A DNA stretch of 64,000 nucleotides from Rhodoferax_B ferrireducens_A. GTDB lineage: Bacteria > Pseudomonadota > Gammaproteobacteria > Burkholderiales > Burkholderiaceae_C. A program made the translations under genes and the position numbers. This document shows positions 1-7,946 of the stretch, piece after piece. The notes beneath the pieces are model-generated. The model was not told the origin of the DNA. It worked only from the letters and a program-made list of their open reading frames with translations, and ran no database searches. Where the stretch lies: positions 1 through 64,000 of the forward strand of contig NZ_JAVDXT010000002.1 of the NCBI RefSeq assembly GCF_031458075.1, read 5' to 3'. Every line of letters starts with the position of its first letter. The first letter of the stretch is position 1.

Positions 1-1
1 C

Positions 2-1624
2 CAGGTGTCTGCACTGACTACGGCAGGCGTGGCGGCTCTGAGCACCAGCCAGGTGGCTGCGATAGAGACTGTGGATGTAGCGGCGCTGAAGACCAACCAG
101 ATCGCGGCGCTGACGACTGCCGGTGTGGCAGCGCTGACCACCAACCAGGTCGTCGCGTTGACGACAGCCCAGGTTTCTTCGTTGACCACCGCTGGAATGG
201 CGGCATTGACGACCAACCAGGTGGCTGCCATCGAAACGGTCGATGTGGCGGCGTTGAAGACCAGCCAGGTTGCGGCTCTGAGCACCTCCGGTGTGGCGGC
301 ATTGACGACCAGCCAGGTTCAGGCGGTCAGCACGGCCGGCATCGCGGCGTTGAAAACTGCGCAAGTGTCGGCCTTGACGACCAACCAGGTTGTGGCGTTG
401 ACAACCGCGCAGATCGCATCGTTGACGACAGCTGCGGTCGCTGCACTCAGCACCAGCCAAGTGGCCGCGATAGAAACGGTGGATATTGCGGCTCTCAGGA
501 CCTCGCAAGTCGTCGCTTTGACAACCAACAACATTGTTGCGCTGACGACAAACCAAGTCCAGGCGTTTACAACGACGCAGGCTGAAGCACTGACATCTAC
601 ACAGATAGCTGCATTTACCACGGCACAGATATCACACTTGACCTTGAGCACGCCTATCATTCTTGATATGAATGGCGACGGGGTTAAGACGCTAAGCATC
701 TCCTCCGGTGTCAAGTTTGATCTGTTTGCGGATGGAAACCAGGTCAATACCGGCTGGGTCAGCGGTGGCGACGGGCTGCTGGTGATGGATCGCAACCATG
801 ACGGGGTGATCAATGATGGTTCCGAGTTGTTTGGTTCGTCCACGACCCTGGCCAGCGGCGCCAAAGCCAGCGATGGTTATGCTGCGTTGAGCGAGCTGGA
901 TGCGAACCACGACGGCGTGGTGAACAGTGACGATGCGGGCTTCGCGGATCTGCGGGTCTGGATTGATGCGAACTCCGACGGTGTGAGCGCATCGGGCGAA
1001 GTCAAGACGCTGGCGTCGCTGGGAATCACCAGTATCAGCACCCAGGCCACAGTTCAGATCAGCCAGGATAACGGCAACCTGATCGGCTTGACGTCCAGCT
1101 ACGAGACATCGGACGGTGCCACCCATGCGGCGGCCGATGTCTGGTTTGTCGCAGACAAGTCGAACTCTGACGCTCCTACGCTCACGGTGGACCAGGTGAT
1201 TGCTGCTCTGAACCCATCGGTGCAAACCATGGCGACTGCTGTGGGGACTGCGAAGGTGGCCGAATCCATCCAGCCCACTTTGGCGGCGGATGCTGCACTG
1301 CCCGCCAGCGCAACGACTGCTGTGCAAAGTGTGGATCTGCGGTCTCGGGTCAGTAGTCTGGCGCAGGCCATGGGTACATTTGATAGCTCTGCCCCATCCG
1401 ATGGCCTGGCGGTCACCCGTGTGGACCTGCCCGTGATGGGTAAGGCGGCCGCCGCGACCTTGGCGGTTGGCAGTATGGTCGATGTGATGAAGCAGTTCGA
1501 TGCGAATGGCAATATGGTTGGCGGCCAATCCGGCACCATTGCATCGGTAGCGAAATCCTTGAATCTGCCTGGTATCCAGGACCCGGCCGACAAGGGATTC
1601 CTGGCCGGCACTGGCGGCAAGTAG
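2..1624 (+). CDS. Large octapeptide-repeat, calcium-binding type I secretion substrate (5' partial)
   Basis: The reading frame is already open at base 2 and in register with the repeat, so the start lies to the left of the window. About 210 residues consist of some 26 octapeptides of the type ALTTxQVA, with variant AIETVDVA units recurring. After the repeats comes a region with the motifs LDMNGDG, MDRNHDG, DGSELFG, LDANHDG and IDANSDG, which are DxNxDG calcium-binding loops like those in RTX-type exported proteins. The last 200 residues are Ala/Ser/Val-rich with no recognised domain; classical GGxGxDxLx nonapeptides are absent from the visible part. The ABC exporter and HlyD adaptor directly downstream make it the likely cargo, probably a surface adhesin. 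The secretion role is inferred from context. Confidence 0.75.
   Translation, partial: QVSALTTAGVAALSTSQVAAIETVDVAALKTNQIAALTTAGVAALTTNQVVALTTAQVSSLTTAGMAALTTNQVAAIETVDVAALKTSQVAALSTSGVAALTTSQVQAVSTAGIAALKTAQVSALTTNQVVALTTAQIASLTTAAVAALSTSQVAAIETVDIAALRTSQVVALTTNNIVALTTNQVQAFTTTQAEALTSTQIAAFTTAQISHLTLSTPIILDMNGDGVKTLSISSGVKFDLFADGNQVNTGWVSGGDGLLVMDRNHDGVINDGSELFGSSTTLASGAKASDGYAALSELDANHDGVVNSDDAGFADLRVWIDANSDGVSASGEVKTLASLGITSISTQATVQISQDNGNLIGLTSSYETSDGATHAAADVWFVADKSNSDAPTLTVDQVIAALNPSVQTMATAVGTAKVAESIQPTLAADAALPASATTAVQSVDLRSRVSSLAQAMGTFDSSAPSDGLAVTRVDLPVMGKAAAATLAVGSMVDVMKQFDANGNMVGGQSGTIASVAKSLNLPGIQDPADKGFLAGTGGK
11..634 (+). repeat. 24-bp tandem repeat tract encoding ALTTxQVA octapeptides
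   Basis: About 26 in-frame units of 24 bp each encode one octapeptide. Positions 1 (A/S), 2 (L/I/V/F), 4 (T) and 7 (V/I) are nearly fixed, while positions 3, 5, 6 and 8 vary. A variant unit AIETVDVA/AIETVDIA appears as the third, tenth and twentieth unit, suggesting higher-order duplication. The tract runs off the left edge of the window. Confidence 0.9.
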
Positions 1625-1647
1625 GCCGGCAACGTCAGGGTTGCGTT

Positions 1648-1685
1648 AAAAAAGGGTGGGGGGCATATGTCCTCCACCCTTTTTT
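1648..1685 (+). terminator. Rho-independent terminator after the repeat protein gene
   Basis: A GGGTGG/CCACCC stem flanked by A6 and T6 runs, about 25 bp after the stop codon. The A and T runs pair with each other and would allow termination in both directions. It separates the secreted protein from the exporter genes. Confidence 0.8.
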
Positions 1686-1772
1686 ATGCCGCGAGCCAGG
1701 GAACAGGCTCGGCAAAAGGTCTTTTATCAGGACATCATGTGTAGCTTTGCGTGTTGAAATGTTAAGACATGT

Positions 1773-3932
1773 ATGGGTGACCCACCAATGTCAGAACGAT
1801 TTCCACACTCAACCATACAGTGCATTGCCGCACTCGCTCAGCACCACCGGTTGCCGGTGAACCCTGAGCGCCTGATTGAGGACTACGCCCTGGTTTCGGA
1901 GGAGCCTCCCCCAGCGACAGTGCTGCGCATCGCCTCGGATATTGGCCTGAAGGCGAAGTTTGACAAGCTATCGTGGGAAAGCCTGCAGGTTCAGGAAGGT
2001 GTGTTCCCGCTGATCGCCCGCATGACGGACGGAAACTGTGTGATCGTGATGCGCGCCAATGTGAACGGCGATGGCATGGTCGCGGTACTGAACCCCATGG
2101 CCGACAACCCGACAGAAATCCTGCGGCTGGACCGCGCAAAGTTTTGTGCGCTCTGGCATGGCGAAGTTTTCTTGATGAAGCGCTTGTACGCGCTGCCAGA
2201 GCCCAACCAGCCGTTCGGCTTTCGCTGGTTCATACCGGAGATTTTGAAGCAAAAAGCGGCCCTGAGGGATATTGCGATTGCGGCAATTGCTATGCATTTG
2301 CTAGCACTGGCGTCGCCGATGTTTTTCCAGCTGGTGATCGACAAGGTGCTGGTGCACCAGAGTCTGGCCACCCTGTGGGTGCTGGCGGTGGGCATTGTGA
2401 TTGCATTGGTGTTTGACTCCCTGTTTGGTTTTTTGCGGCAGATACTGACGCTGTCGGCCACCAACAAAATCGATATGCGGCTGACGCGCCGCACTTTTGC
2501 GCACCTGCTGTCCCTGCCGATCGATTACTTTGAAACAACGACGGCCGGTGTCATCACGCGCCATATGCAGCAGGTGGAAAAGATCCGTGGTTTCCTGACC
2601 GGACGGATGTTCTTCACGGTGCTGGACTCACTGTCTCTGCTGATTTTCCTGCCGATACTTTTTACCTATTCGGTCAAGCTGGCACTGGTGACGCTGGTGT
2701 TTACATTCCTGATCGCCGGCGTGGTGGCGGCCATGGTGCCGGTGTTTCAACGGCGCCTGAACGACTTGTACAGCGCGGAGGGGGAGAGGCAGTCCATGAT
2801 GGTGGAGACTATCCACGGCATGCGCACTGTGAAAGCGCTGGCAATCGAACCCGCGCAGCGGCGCCTGTGGGACCAGCGTTCGGCCCAATCCATCAATATG
2901 CATTTCCGGGTAGGAAAGATTTCCATCACTGGCAATGCGGTGACCGACTTCATTGGCAAATTGCTGCCCGTGGTGATCATTTTTCTGGGTGCACAGGAGG
3001 TCTTCAACCAGACGCTGTCGGTGGGGGCGTTGATTGGGTTCCAGATGATCTCGGGCCGGGTGGTTGCACCCCTGATTGCCATTGTGAGCCTGGTGAATGA
3101 ATACCAGGAGACCGCATTGTCCGTGCGGATGCTCGGCGAGGTGATGAACCGGCCGTCGGAGGGGCGCGCCAGTGCGGGTGGCTTGCGGCCCGATCTGGCC
3201 GGTGAGATTTCTTTCGACGAAGTCACATTCCGCTACCCCGGCTCCAGTGCTGCAGCATTGGACCGGGCGAGCTTCACCATCCAGGCTGGGTCTGTGGTCG
3301 GCATTGTGGGTAGAAGCGGTTCAGGCAAGACCACACTGACCAAGCTGATCCAGGGCTTGTACAGCGTGCAGGAAGGCATCGTTCGCTTCGATCGCACGGA
3401 TGCGCGCGAGATCGAGCTGGCCCATCTGCGCCGCCAGATTGGCGTGGTTCTGCAGGAGAACTTCTTGTTCCGGGGCTCGGTTCGGGACAATATTGCGGTC
3501 GCCAAGCCCGAATCCACGTTCGAGCAGATTGTTGCGGCGGCAGAGGCGGCCGGGGCGGCAGAGTTTATTGAACGGCTGCCGCAGGGTTACAACACGCTGT
3601 TGGAGGAAAACGCCTCCAACCTCTCTGGTGGCCAGAAGCAAAGACTGTCGATTGCACGTTCGCTGCTGTCCAAGCCGCGCATCCTGGTGCTGGATGAAGC
3701 CGCCAGTGCGCTGGACCCGGAAAGCGAAGCAATCTTCATCCGCAATCTTTCCCGCATTGCTGTCGGCCGCACGGTCATCATGATTTCCCACCGCCTGTCT
3801 ACCCTGGTCAACGCAAACGCCATCTTGGTGATGCAGCAAGGGAAGCTGGTGGACAGCGGACGGCACGAAGAGCTATTGACCCGGTGTGAGACTTACCAGC
3901 ACTTATGGAACCAGCAAACAAGCCATTTATGA
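1773..3932 (+). CDS. Type I secretion ABC exporter, HlyB-like, with degenerate C39 domain
   Basis: 719 residues with the HlyB order: an N-terminal C39-like domain (about 1-135), a six-helix ABC membrane domain (about 150-440) and a C-terminal ATPase. The ATPase shows Walker A GRSGSGKTT near residue 513, signature LSGGQ near 617, Walker B ILVLDEA near 640 and the H-loop SHRLS near 672. Aligned by eye to HlyB, the catalytic Cys position of C39 peptidases is Gln here (IQCIAALAQHH), so the domain should bind the substrate without cleaving it. It would export the upstream repeat protein across the inner membrane with the HlyD partner. An alternative start is the ATG at 1788; neither has a strong ribosome-binding site. 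No outer-membrane TolC-like gene lies nearby. Confidence 0.93.
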   Translation: MGDPPMSERFPHSTIQCIAALAQHHRLPVNPERLIEDYALVSEEPPPATVLRIASDIGLKAKFDKLSWESLQVQEGVFPLIARMTDGNCVIVMRANVNGDGMVAVLNPMADNPTEILRLDRAKFCALWHGEVFLMKRLYALPEPNQPFGFRWFIPEILKQKAALRDIAIAAIAMHLLALASPMFFQLVIDKVLVHQSLATLWVLAVGIVIALVFDSLFGFLRQILTLSATNKIDMRLTRRTFAHLLSLPIDYFETTTAGVITRHMQQVEKIRGFLTGRMFFTVLDSLSLLIFLPILFTYSVKLALVTLVFTFLIAGVVAAMVPVFQRRLNDLYSAEGERQSMMVETIHGMRTVKALAIEPAQRRLWDQRSAQSINMHFRVGKISITGNAVTDFIGKLLPVVIIFLGAQEVFNQTLSVGALIGFQMISGRVVAPLIAIVSLVNEYQETALSVRMLGEVMNRPSEGRASAGGLRPDLAGEISFDEVTFRYPGSSAAALDRASFTIQAGSVVGIVGRSGSGKTTLTKLIQGLYSVQEGIVRFDRTDAREIELAHLRRQIGVVLQENFLFRGSVRDNIAVAKPESTFEQIVAAAEAAGAAEFIERLPQGYNTLLEENASNLSGGQKQRLSIARSLLSKPRILVLDEAASALDPESEAIFIRNLSRIAVGRTVIMISHRLSTLVNANAILVMQQGKLVDSGRHEELLTRCETYQHLWNQQTSHL

Positions 3933-5284
3933 AGCGATGGCTTTCTTTCAAATGGGGCAAGAGTCCCAAGGCAAAGACAGCCGTCGAATACCTGCCGGAC
4001 GCGGATGAGATAGAGCGCAGTCCGGTGCCGCCTTTCGCGCAAATAACCTTGCGCGTGCTGTTTGCTGCGCTGGCTTCTTTTGCCATATGGGCGAGCTTTT
4101 CGCAGCTGGATGAGGTGATTGTCGCGCAGGGGCGTCTGGTCAATCCCTTGCCGAATGTGGTGGTGCAGCCGCTGGAAACCTCGATTGTGCAAACCGTGGA
4201 CGTGCGCGTAGGGCAGGTCGTCAAGAAGGGCGACAAGCTGGCGTCCCTGGACGCCACATTTGCGCAGGCCGATGAGACCCAGCTGCAAACGAAACTGAAT
4301 AGTCTGGAAACACAGGTTCAGAGCCTGAACCGTGAGCTGCTGGGCGAGGTGGCACCTGGCATGACAGGAATGACTGCCGATGGGCAGCTGCAGGCCAATC
4401 TGTCGTTTGAGCGCCGCGCCAACTACAAAGCCCAGCAGATGAAGATGGCCGAGACGGCGGCCAAGCTACGGGCGGCGCTGGCCACCAACCGCCAGGACCA
4501 GCAGTTCGTCGCGTCTCGCCTGAAGTCGCTGAAGGAAATCGAGACCATGCAAGAGAAGATGGTGGCCCAGAAGATTGGTGCGCCGCTGCAGCTTTTGGAG
4601 GCTCAACAAAGAAGCAAGGAGGTCGAACGCGATCTGGAGCTCACGCGCAGCCGTGAACAGGAGATCCGGCGGGAACTGAGTGCCTTTGAATCAGAAAGAG
4701 TTGCCTTTGAGAAGAACTGGCGGCAGAAGGCGATGGAAGATATGCTGACCTTGTCGCGTGAGCGCGACGCGGTCAAAGAGCAGCTGCAAAAGGCCGACAA
4801 GCGCAGCCGGCTGGTTACGCTGGTGTCTCCTGCCGATGCGGTAGTGCTCGAAATTGCCAAGCTGTCACCGGGATCTATCGTCAAAGAGGCGGAAACCTTC
4901 TTTACCCTGGTGCCTTTGAATGTGACGCTGGAAGCCGAAGTGCATATCGATTCAACCGACGTGGGCTACATCAAGCTGGGTGACGCGGTGCATGTGAAGC
5001 TGGATGCGTTTCCCTTTCAGCGCCATGGCATCCTGGATGCAAAAGTGCGGACCCTCAGTGAAGATGCGTTCCGCAAAGATACTCAAACCAAGACGGGCGG
5101 CGATGCTTACTATGTAAGCCGCATTACCCTGGAGAAAATGAATCTGAAAAACATGCTGGAGAGCTCCCGGCTATTGCCTGGCATGACTTTGTCGGCGGAG
5201 ATTGTGGTGGGCAAGCGAACCGTCATGTCCTACCTGGCCTGGCCGCTGATGAAAGGCCTCGGCGAAGCGGTGCGAGAGCCCTGA
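3905..5284 (+). CDS. Type I secretion periplasmic adaptor, HlyD family
   Basis: 459 residues. One membrane segment lies near residues 48-68, followed by a lipoyl/barrel-sandwich half (VQPLETSIVQTVDVRVGQVVKKGDKL), a long Ala/Gln/Glu/Lys-rich coiled coil (about residues 120-300), the second lipoyl half and a beta-barrel. The C-terminal motif RTVMSYLAWPLMKGLGEA is typical of HlyD proteins that work with HlyB-type exporters. The start overlaps the exporter gene by 28 bp, so the two are co-translated. It bridges the inner-membrane ABC protein and an outer-membrane channel encoded elsewhere. Confidence 0.93.
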   Translation: MEPANKPFMKRWLSFKWGKSPKAKTAVEYLPDADEIERSPVPPFAQITLRVLFAALASFAIWASFSQLDEVIVAQGRLVNPLPNVVVQPLETSIVQTVDVRVGQVVKKGDKLASLDATFAQADETQLQTKLNSLETQVQSLNRELLGEVAPGMTGMTADGQLQANLSFERRANYKAQQMKMAETAAKLRAALATNRQDQQFVASRLKSLKEIETMQEKMVAQKIGAPLQLLEAQQRSKEVERDLELTRSREQEIRRELSAFESERVAFEKNWRQKAMEDMLTLSRERDAVKEQLQKADKRSRLVTLVSPADAVVLEIAKLSPGSIVKEAETFFTLVPLNVTLEAEVHIDSTDVGYIKLGDAVHVKLDAFPFQRHGILDAKVRTLSEDAFRKDTQTKTGGDAYYVSRITLEKMNLKNMLESSRLLPGMTLSAEIVVGKRTVMSYLAWPLMKGLGEAVREP

Positions 5285-5326
5285 TGCCTGGCCTTGCAGC
5301 CTGCAACCTAGATTGATGAATCATCC

Positions 5327-6100
5327 ATGTCCAAAGAAATGAAGGCTTATTGCATTGGCCACACCATGCCGCTGTTTACGCCGCCGGTTTCTTTTGAAAT
5401 GCTGTGCCCAGTATCTTTGGGCATACCCAATGAACTGGTCATTGATGACCATCGGTTCGGCGGCCAGGTGGATGGCGGGGAGTTGGCGGAGTATTCGCAA
5501 CTTTTTGGGCTGCACGACTTGCTGCTGTCTGGCGATGTCGTGGCCGAGCATTTGTATTTGTTCCAGTACCGCAAATTCATCTCCACCACGGTAGGTGGGG
5601 CGGAGTCGGCTTCTCCGTGGGTGCGGGTGCTGACGCCGCAGCTGGCGCCTGGCGTTTTTCCTTCGGGTGAGCAACTGAATGCCTTTTCCGGGCGGTTGGC
5701 CGTGGGCTCCGTATTTGACTTTGGCGAGAGCATTTCCTGCAACTATGCGCGGGTGCACGTGATCGACGACCTCGTCATGTTTGCCGCGGCCTGCGTGCAG
5801 AGCGGCGTTATGGACCCGGCGGACATCAAGTCGTTTGCCAGCTTGCGCGGGATCATCCCGTCGCCCGCCGTGTGTTGCATCCATGTCGACGTATTTATGA
5901 AATTGATGCGGGTATTGAAGGCCGTTTGGAATAGCTATTCACCGCATTACCATGTGCAGCGCAGCGGTTACCAGCGGCGTGTAGCGGGTTATCTGCTGGA
6001 GCGGCTGCATAGCTTTTTGCTATGCAAATGGCTAATGGACAACAGTGAGCCCCACATACAGCTATGGCAGCGGTATGTGGTGGCTGAGGCGACTAATTGA
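5327..6100 (+). CDS. DUF4422-like putative glycosyltransferase
   Basis: 257 residues without signal peptide or membrane helix. The stretch ELAEYSQLFGLHDLL followed by FQYRKF, and the C-terminal GYLLERLHSFLL, resemble the YxxLxxxYWxW / HYRRF / GFLSERL pattern of DUF4422 proteins, which are found in polysaccharide and protein-glycosylation clusters. The resemblance is partial and the assignment tentative. The gene lies 42 bp after hlyD and overlaps the next glycosyltransferase gene by 4 bp, so it is probably part of the same transcript and may help decorate the exported adhesin or the cell surface. Confidence 0.5.
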   Translation: MSKEMKAYCIGHTMPLFTPPVSFEMLCPVSLGIPNELVIDDHRFGGQVDGGELAEYSQLFGLHDLLLSGDVVAEHLYLFQYRKFISTTVGGAESASPWVRVLTPQLAPGVFPSGEQLNAFSGRLAVGSVFDFGESISCNYARVHVIDDLVMFAAACVQSGVMDPADIKSFASLRGIIPSPAVCCIHVDVFMKLMRVLKAVWNSYSPHYHVQRSGYQRRVAGYLLERLHSFLLCKWLMDNSEPHIQLWQRYVVAEATN

Positions 6101-7932
6101 ATGTGATGACCAGCAGCATGTCTTACCAAGCTCCCAAGATTCTGATCGACGCGGTGTTTTTCCAGTACAACCGCTCGGGTATTGCCCGCGTCTGGTATTC
6201 CTTGCTGGAGGAGTGGGCCCGCGATGGGTTTGCGGCACAGTTGCTGGTGCTGGACCGCCAGAATACCGCGCCCCGCATACCCGGCATTGCCTACCGGCAG
6301 GTTCCCGCCCACAGCTATGCCGCACCGGATGCCGACAGGGCCATGCTGCAGCAGGTGTGTGACGAAGAAGGCGCGAGCTTGTTCGTGTCTAGCTACTACA
6401 CAACACCGCTCGGTACGCCATCGGTGTTCATGGCCTACGACATGATTCCAGAGGTGTTGAACTGGGATACCTCCACGATGGCTATCTGGGTTGAAAAGCA
6501 CGCGGGTATTCGCCACGCGAGAGCATTCATTGCCATCTCACAGAACACGGCCAATGATTTGTGTCGGTTTTTCCCAGCAATCCGCCCTGAGCAGGTATCG
6601 ATTGCCCATTGCGGTGTGGATTTCAAGGCACCTCCTGCTGCGCAGATCGACTCATTTAAAGCGCAGCACGGCATCCAGAAGCCTTACTTTTTATTGGTCG
6701 GTAGCCGGGGCGCATACAAGAACGCGAGCCTGTTCTTTCAGGCCTTCGCTGCATTGGGTGATCAACGAGGTCAGTACGCTGTCGTCTGTACCGGTCCGTG
6801 GTCGGCACTCGAACCTGAGTTCAGTGCCTATGTGGGGGAAGCCAGTGTGCACATGATCGAGGTGGACGACCAGAGCCTGCAATGTGCTTATGCGGGCGCA
6901 ATTGCACTGGTCTACCCCTCTCTGTACGAAGGCTTCGGCATGCCGATTACCGAGGCAATGGCGTGCGGATGCCCGGTGATCACCTGCCCCACCGGGTCGA
7001 TACCTGAAGTGGCCGAGGATGGCGTGCTGTATGTCCCACCCTCCGACGTCGGAGCGATGACCCGCGCGTTGTACCAGGTGCAGGGCCCGGTGATGCGGGC
7101 TGTATTGGTCGCCAAGGGATTGCAGCGCGCTGCGGCCTTTTCCTGGGGAAGAATGGCCTCCGAAGTCAAAGCAGCCTTGCTGCGGGTGGACGTGTCTCTG
7201 CTTGAGCGGAACGCCAGCGCTACAGCGCATCACACAATAGATACACAAACGGGGGCCAATATGCTGTCTGAAATCATTCCGGCTGAGATCATCAATGACG
7301 ATTTCTACAAGGTGTTGAATGCACTGGCCAGCAGAGAAGATCTGAAGAACTTTCTGGAAATCGGCTCCTCCAGCGGCGCGGGCAGCACGCATGCTTTCGT
7401 TTCGGCTTTACGCAACCGTGCGGATGCCGATAGCACCCGGCTTTACTGCATGGAGCTGAGTACCGAGCGGTTTACCGCGCTGCGCAATGCCTACTTGGAT
7501 TGCCAGTTCGTCAAGGTGTACAACCAGTCGTCGGCGGCTTTGGATGAGTTTCCCTCCGAGCAGGAAGTGGCGTTCTTCTATGCGAACACGCGCACCACAC
7601 TGAATACCTACCCTTTGGAGCAGGTGCTTTCGTGGCTGCGGCAGGACATTGATTACATGCGCAAGGCGGGCCTGACCCAGAACGGTATAGAGCTCATCAA
7701 GAAGGAAAACGGCATTCTGGACTTCGACATGGTGCTGATCGATGGATCGGAATTCACCGGAGAAGCTGAGCTATACCACTGCATGGGCGCGAGGGTGATT
7801 GCCCTGGACGACGTGAATTCACACAAATGCTTCAATGCCTACCGCATGCTGACCAACCACGTGTCCTATGCCTTGACCCACCAGAATATGGAACTGCGCA
7901 ACGGATTCGCGGTGTTTGAACGCAGGTTCTAA
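6097..7932 (+). CDS. Glycosyltransferase family 4 fused to a methyltransferase-like domain
   Basis: 611 residues in two parts. Residues 1 to about 375 form a GT-B glycosyltransferase: N-terminal DAVFFQYNRSGIARV, the domain-2 loop VGSRGAYKN and the donor-binding YEGFGMPITEAMACGCPVI of the GT4 family. After a Ser/Thr-rich linker, residues about 395-611 look like a class I methyltransferase fold (FLEIGSSSGAGST as motif I, then FDMVLIDGSEFTGEAEL). The same C-terminal domain is present in the facing gene on the other strand. Likely role: sugar transfer onto a surface glycan or the secreted protein. The enzymatic activity of the tail is unproven. The ATG overlaps the preceding stop by 4 bp. Confidence 0.8.
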   Translation: MNVMTSSMSYQAPKILIDAVFFQYNRSGIARVWYSLLEEWARDGFAAQLLVLDRQNTAPRIPGIAYRQVPAHSYAAPDADRAMLQQVCDEEGASLFVSSYYTTPLGTPSVFMAYDMIPEVLNWDTSTMAIWVEKHAGIRHARAFIAISQNTANDLCRFFPAIRPEQVSIAHCGVDFKAPPAAQIDSFKAQHGIQKPYFLLVGSRGAYKNASLFFQAFAALGDQRGQYAVVCTGPWSALEPEFSAYVGEASVHMIEVDDQSLQCAYAGAIALVYPSLYEGFGMPITEAMACGCPVITCPTGSIPEVAEDGVLYVPPSDVGAMTRALYQVQGPVMRAVLVAKGLQRAAAFSWGRMASEVKAALLRVDVSLLERNASATAHHTIDTQTGANMLSEIIPAEIINDDFYKVLNALASREDLKNFLEIGSSSGAGSTHAFVSALRNRADADSTRLYCMELSTERFTALRNAYLDCQFVKVYNQSSAALDEFPSEQEVAFFYANTRTTLNTYPLEQVLSWLRQDIDYMRKAGLTQNGIELIKKENGILDFDMVLIDGSEFTGEAELYHCMGARVIALDDVNSHKCFNAYRMLTNHVSYALTHQNMELRNGFAVFERRF

Positions 7933-7946
7933 GCCACCCGCGCAGT

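Noticed and set aside
11..634. CRISPR-like array
   Set aside because: The 24-bp repeats are contiguous, have no spacers and are an open frame encoding a regular octapeptide.
692..1528. Leftward ORF of 278 codons
   Set aside because: Antisense to the calcium-binding region, no ribosome site and low-complexity His/Arg content; a shadow of the real frame.
6000..6040. GCATAGC-TTTTT-GCTATGC hairpin as a copy of the intergenic repeat
   Set aside because: It lies inside the DUF4422-like coding sequence and lacks the GCGCA half of the element.
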